Positions 5,617 to 6,485 of a stretch of 6,485 nt of DNA are shown here, in pieces. The stretch covers positions 1-6,485 of the forward strand of contig JALVIU010000009.1 of assembly GCA_027028665.1 (NCBI GenBank). The letters run 5' to 3'. The number at the start of each line of letters is the position of its first letter. Positions within the stretch are counted from its first letter, which is position 1. This DNA is from Candidatus Atribacteria bacterium (lineage in GTDB: Bacteria; Atribacterota; JALVIU01). The translations under genes were made by a program, and so were the position numbers. The notes under the pieces are model-generated. The model was given only the letters and a program-made list of their open reading frames with translations. It did no database searches and was not told where the DNA came from.

Positions 5617-6485
5617 TTGGAGGAATTGACTCCGCAAGAAATAGTTGTAGAACTTGATAAATATATAGTGGGGCAAAAGGAAGCTAAAAAGGCTGTTGCC
5701 ATAGCCCTCAGAAATAGATTTAGAAGAGAGAAATTACCCCAGGATATAAAAGAGGAGATATATCCAAAGAATATTATAATGATAGGCCCAACAGGTGTGG
5801 GAAAAACAGAGATTGCAAGAAGACTTGCCAAACTTGTAAAGGCTCCATTTTTAAAAATAGAGATTACAAAATTTACAGAAGTAGGATATGTGGGGCGTGA
5901 TGTAGAGAGTATGATAAGAGAGCTTGTAGAAGTCTCTATTCAAATGGTAAAAAGAGAAAAAGTAGAAGAGATAAAGGCAAAAGCAGAAGAACTTGTGGAA
6001 GAAGAAATATTAAATGCCCTTATTCCTCCTGTAAGGAGAAAAAAGACAGAGGTAGGCTTTTCTTACGAGTCTCAGATGGAGGAAGAGAGGGTGAATTCTA
6101 CTCGTGAGAGATTTAGAGAGATGCTGAAAAAGGGGAGCCTTGAGGATAAAGTGATAGAGATAGAGATAGAGGAGAGGTCGAAACCTGTTATGGAACTTAT
6201 TTCTATACCTGGTATGGATAGTATGGGTATAAATATGCAGGACTTTTTTAGTAATCTCTTCCCTCCACGGAAAAAAAGACAAAAGATGACTATAAAAGAG
6301 GCAAGAGAGGTATTATTTGCCACTATATCAGATAGGCTTATAGATATGGATGAAGTGGTAAATGAAGCAATTCATCGAGTAGAAAATAGGGGAATAGTAT
6401 TTATAGATGAGATAGATAAAATTGCTGTCACAGGAAAAGGCTCGGGGCCAGATGTTTCACGTACAGGGGTTCAAAGGGACATACT
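5617..6485 (+). CDS. hslU: HslU ATPase subunit of the HslUV protease, 3' end outside window
   Basis: HslU (ClpY) is the AAA+ hexamer that unfolds proteins and feeds them to HslV. The window holds 289 codons, roughly the first two thirds. Visible parts, counting from the TTG start: the N-terminal EEL-TPQEIV segment leading to DKYIVGQ (14-20); Walker A GPTGVGKT at 57-64; the pore loop GYVGRD at 90-95, whose Tyr-Val contacts substrate; the HslU-specific inserted I-domain at about 110-240, rich in Lys and Glu with MDSMGINMQDFF in its later part; and Walker B VFIDEIDK at 261-268. The frame is intact to the last base. Sensor motifs, the arginine finger and the C-terminal tail that activates HslV lie beyond the window. 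Start is TTG, chosen from the Shine-Dalgarno and from alignment with the HslU N-terminus. It follows hslV by 27 bp. In Bacillus the next gene would be codY; that cannot be checked here. Confidence 0.96.
   Translation, partial: MEELTPQEIVVELDKYIVGQKEAKKAVAIALRNRFRREKLPQDIKEEIYPKNIIMIGPTGVGKTEIARRLAKLVKAPFLKIEITKFTEVGYVGRDVESMIRELVEVSIQMVKREKVEEIKAKAEELVEEEILNALIPPVRRKKTEVGFSYESQMEEERVNSTRERFREMLKKGSLEDKVIEIEIEERSKPVMELISIPGMDSMGINMQDFFSNLFPPRKKRQKMTIKEAREVLFATISDRLIDMDEVVNEAIHRVENRGIVFIDEIDKIAVTGKGSGPDVSRTGVQRDI

Noticed and set aside
5553-6323. Minus-strand open frames opposite hslU (5553-5831, 6010-6282, 6072-6323)
   Set aside because: They run antisense to conserved HslU motifs and have skewed shadow-type composition with no supporting signals.
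1-6485. CRISPR arrays, tRNA or rRNA genes, insertion sequences, riboswitches
   Set aside because: No spaced repeat array, cloverleaf, terminal inverted repeats with transposase or long structured leader was found; every intergenic gap is 120 bp or shorter.

Overview
The window looks like chromosomal housekeeping DNA from a low-GC, anaerobe-type thermophilic bacterium. It is visibly AT-rich, with heavy use of ATA, AGA and AGG codons, Lys/Glu-rich proteins, a very purine-rich coding strand, and strong GGAGG ribosome binding sites in tight operons. The proteins resemble those of Thermotoga and low-GC thermophiles. My best guess is a Dictyoglomus-like organism, but this rests on style and gene order rather than a database match.

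Layout. Positions 1-953 (minus strand) hold the N-terminal three quarters of a major facilitator superfamily (MFS) transporter whose 3' end lies outside the window. Its start appears to be a non-standard ATA codon. A 120-bp divergent intergenic region (954-1073) carries a good sigma-A-type promoter for the transporter, an extended -10 promoter for the rightward gene, and a perfect 13-bp tandem repeat. Positions 1074-1484 encode a YjbQ/UPF0047 protein. A second promoter in the following 77-bp gap drives a compact rightward operon: a DUF494/Smg protein (1562-2035), topA (2053-4176), a XerC/D tyrosine recombinase (4173-5057, overlapping topA by 4 bp), hslV (5062-5589) and hslU (5617 to the window end, incomplete).

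Function. The operon groups DNA topology (topoisomerase I), chromosome dimer resolution (Xer) and an ATP-dependent protease (peptidase HslV plus unfoldase HslU). The order topA-xer-hslV-hslU matches the Bacillus smf-topA-trmFO-codV-clpQ-clpY-codY cluster. Here trmFO is absent, and an Smg gene sits directly upstream of topA, a partner better known from proteobacteria. HslV and HslU form one two-part machine; the other genes are probably co-expressed rather than part of the same pathway.

I found no RNA genes, CRISPR arrays, insertion sequences or phage features, and no convincing undescribed system. The points most worth a second look are the ATA start, the tandem repeat at the divergent promoters, the hybrid gene order, the uncharacterised Smg protein and an altered active-site-proximal motif in HslV.
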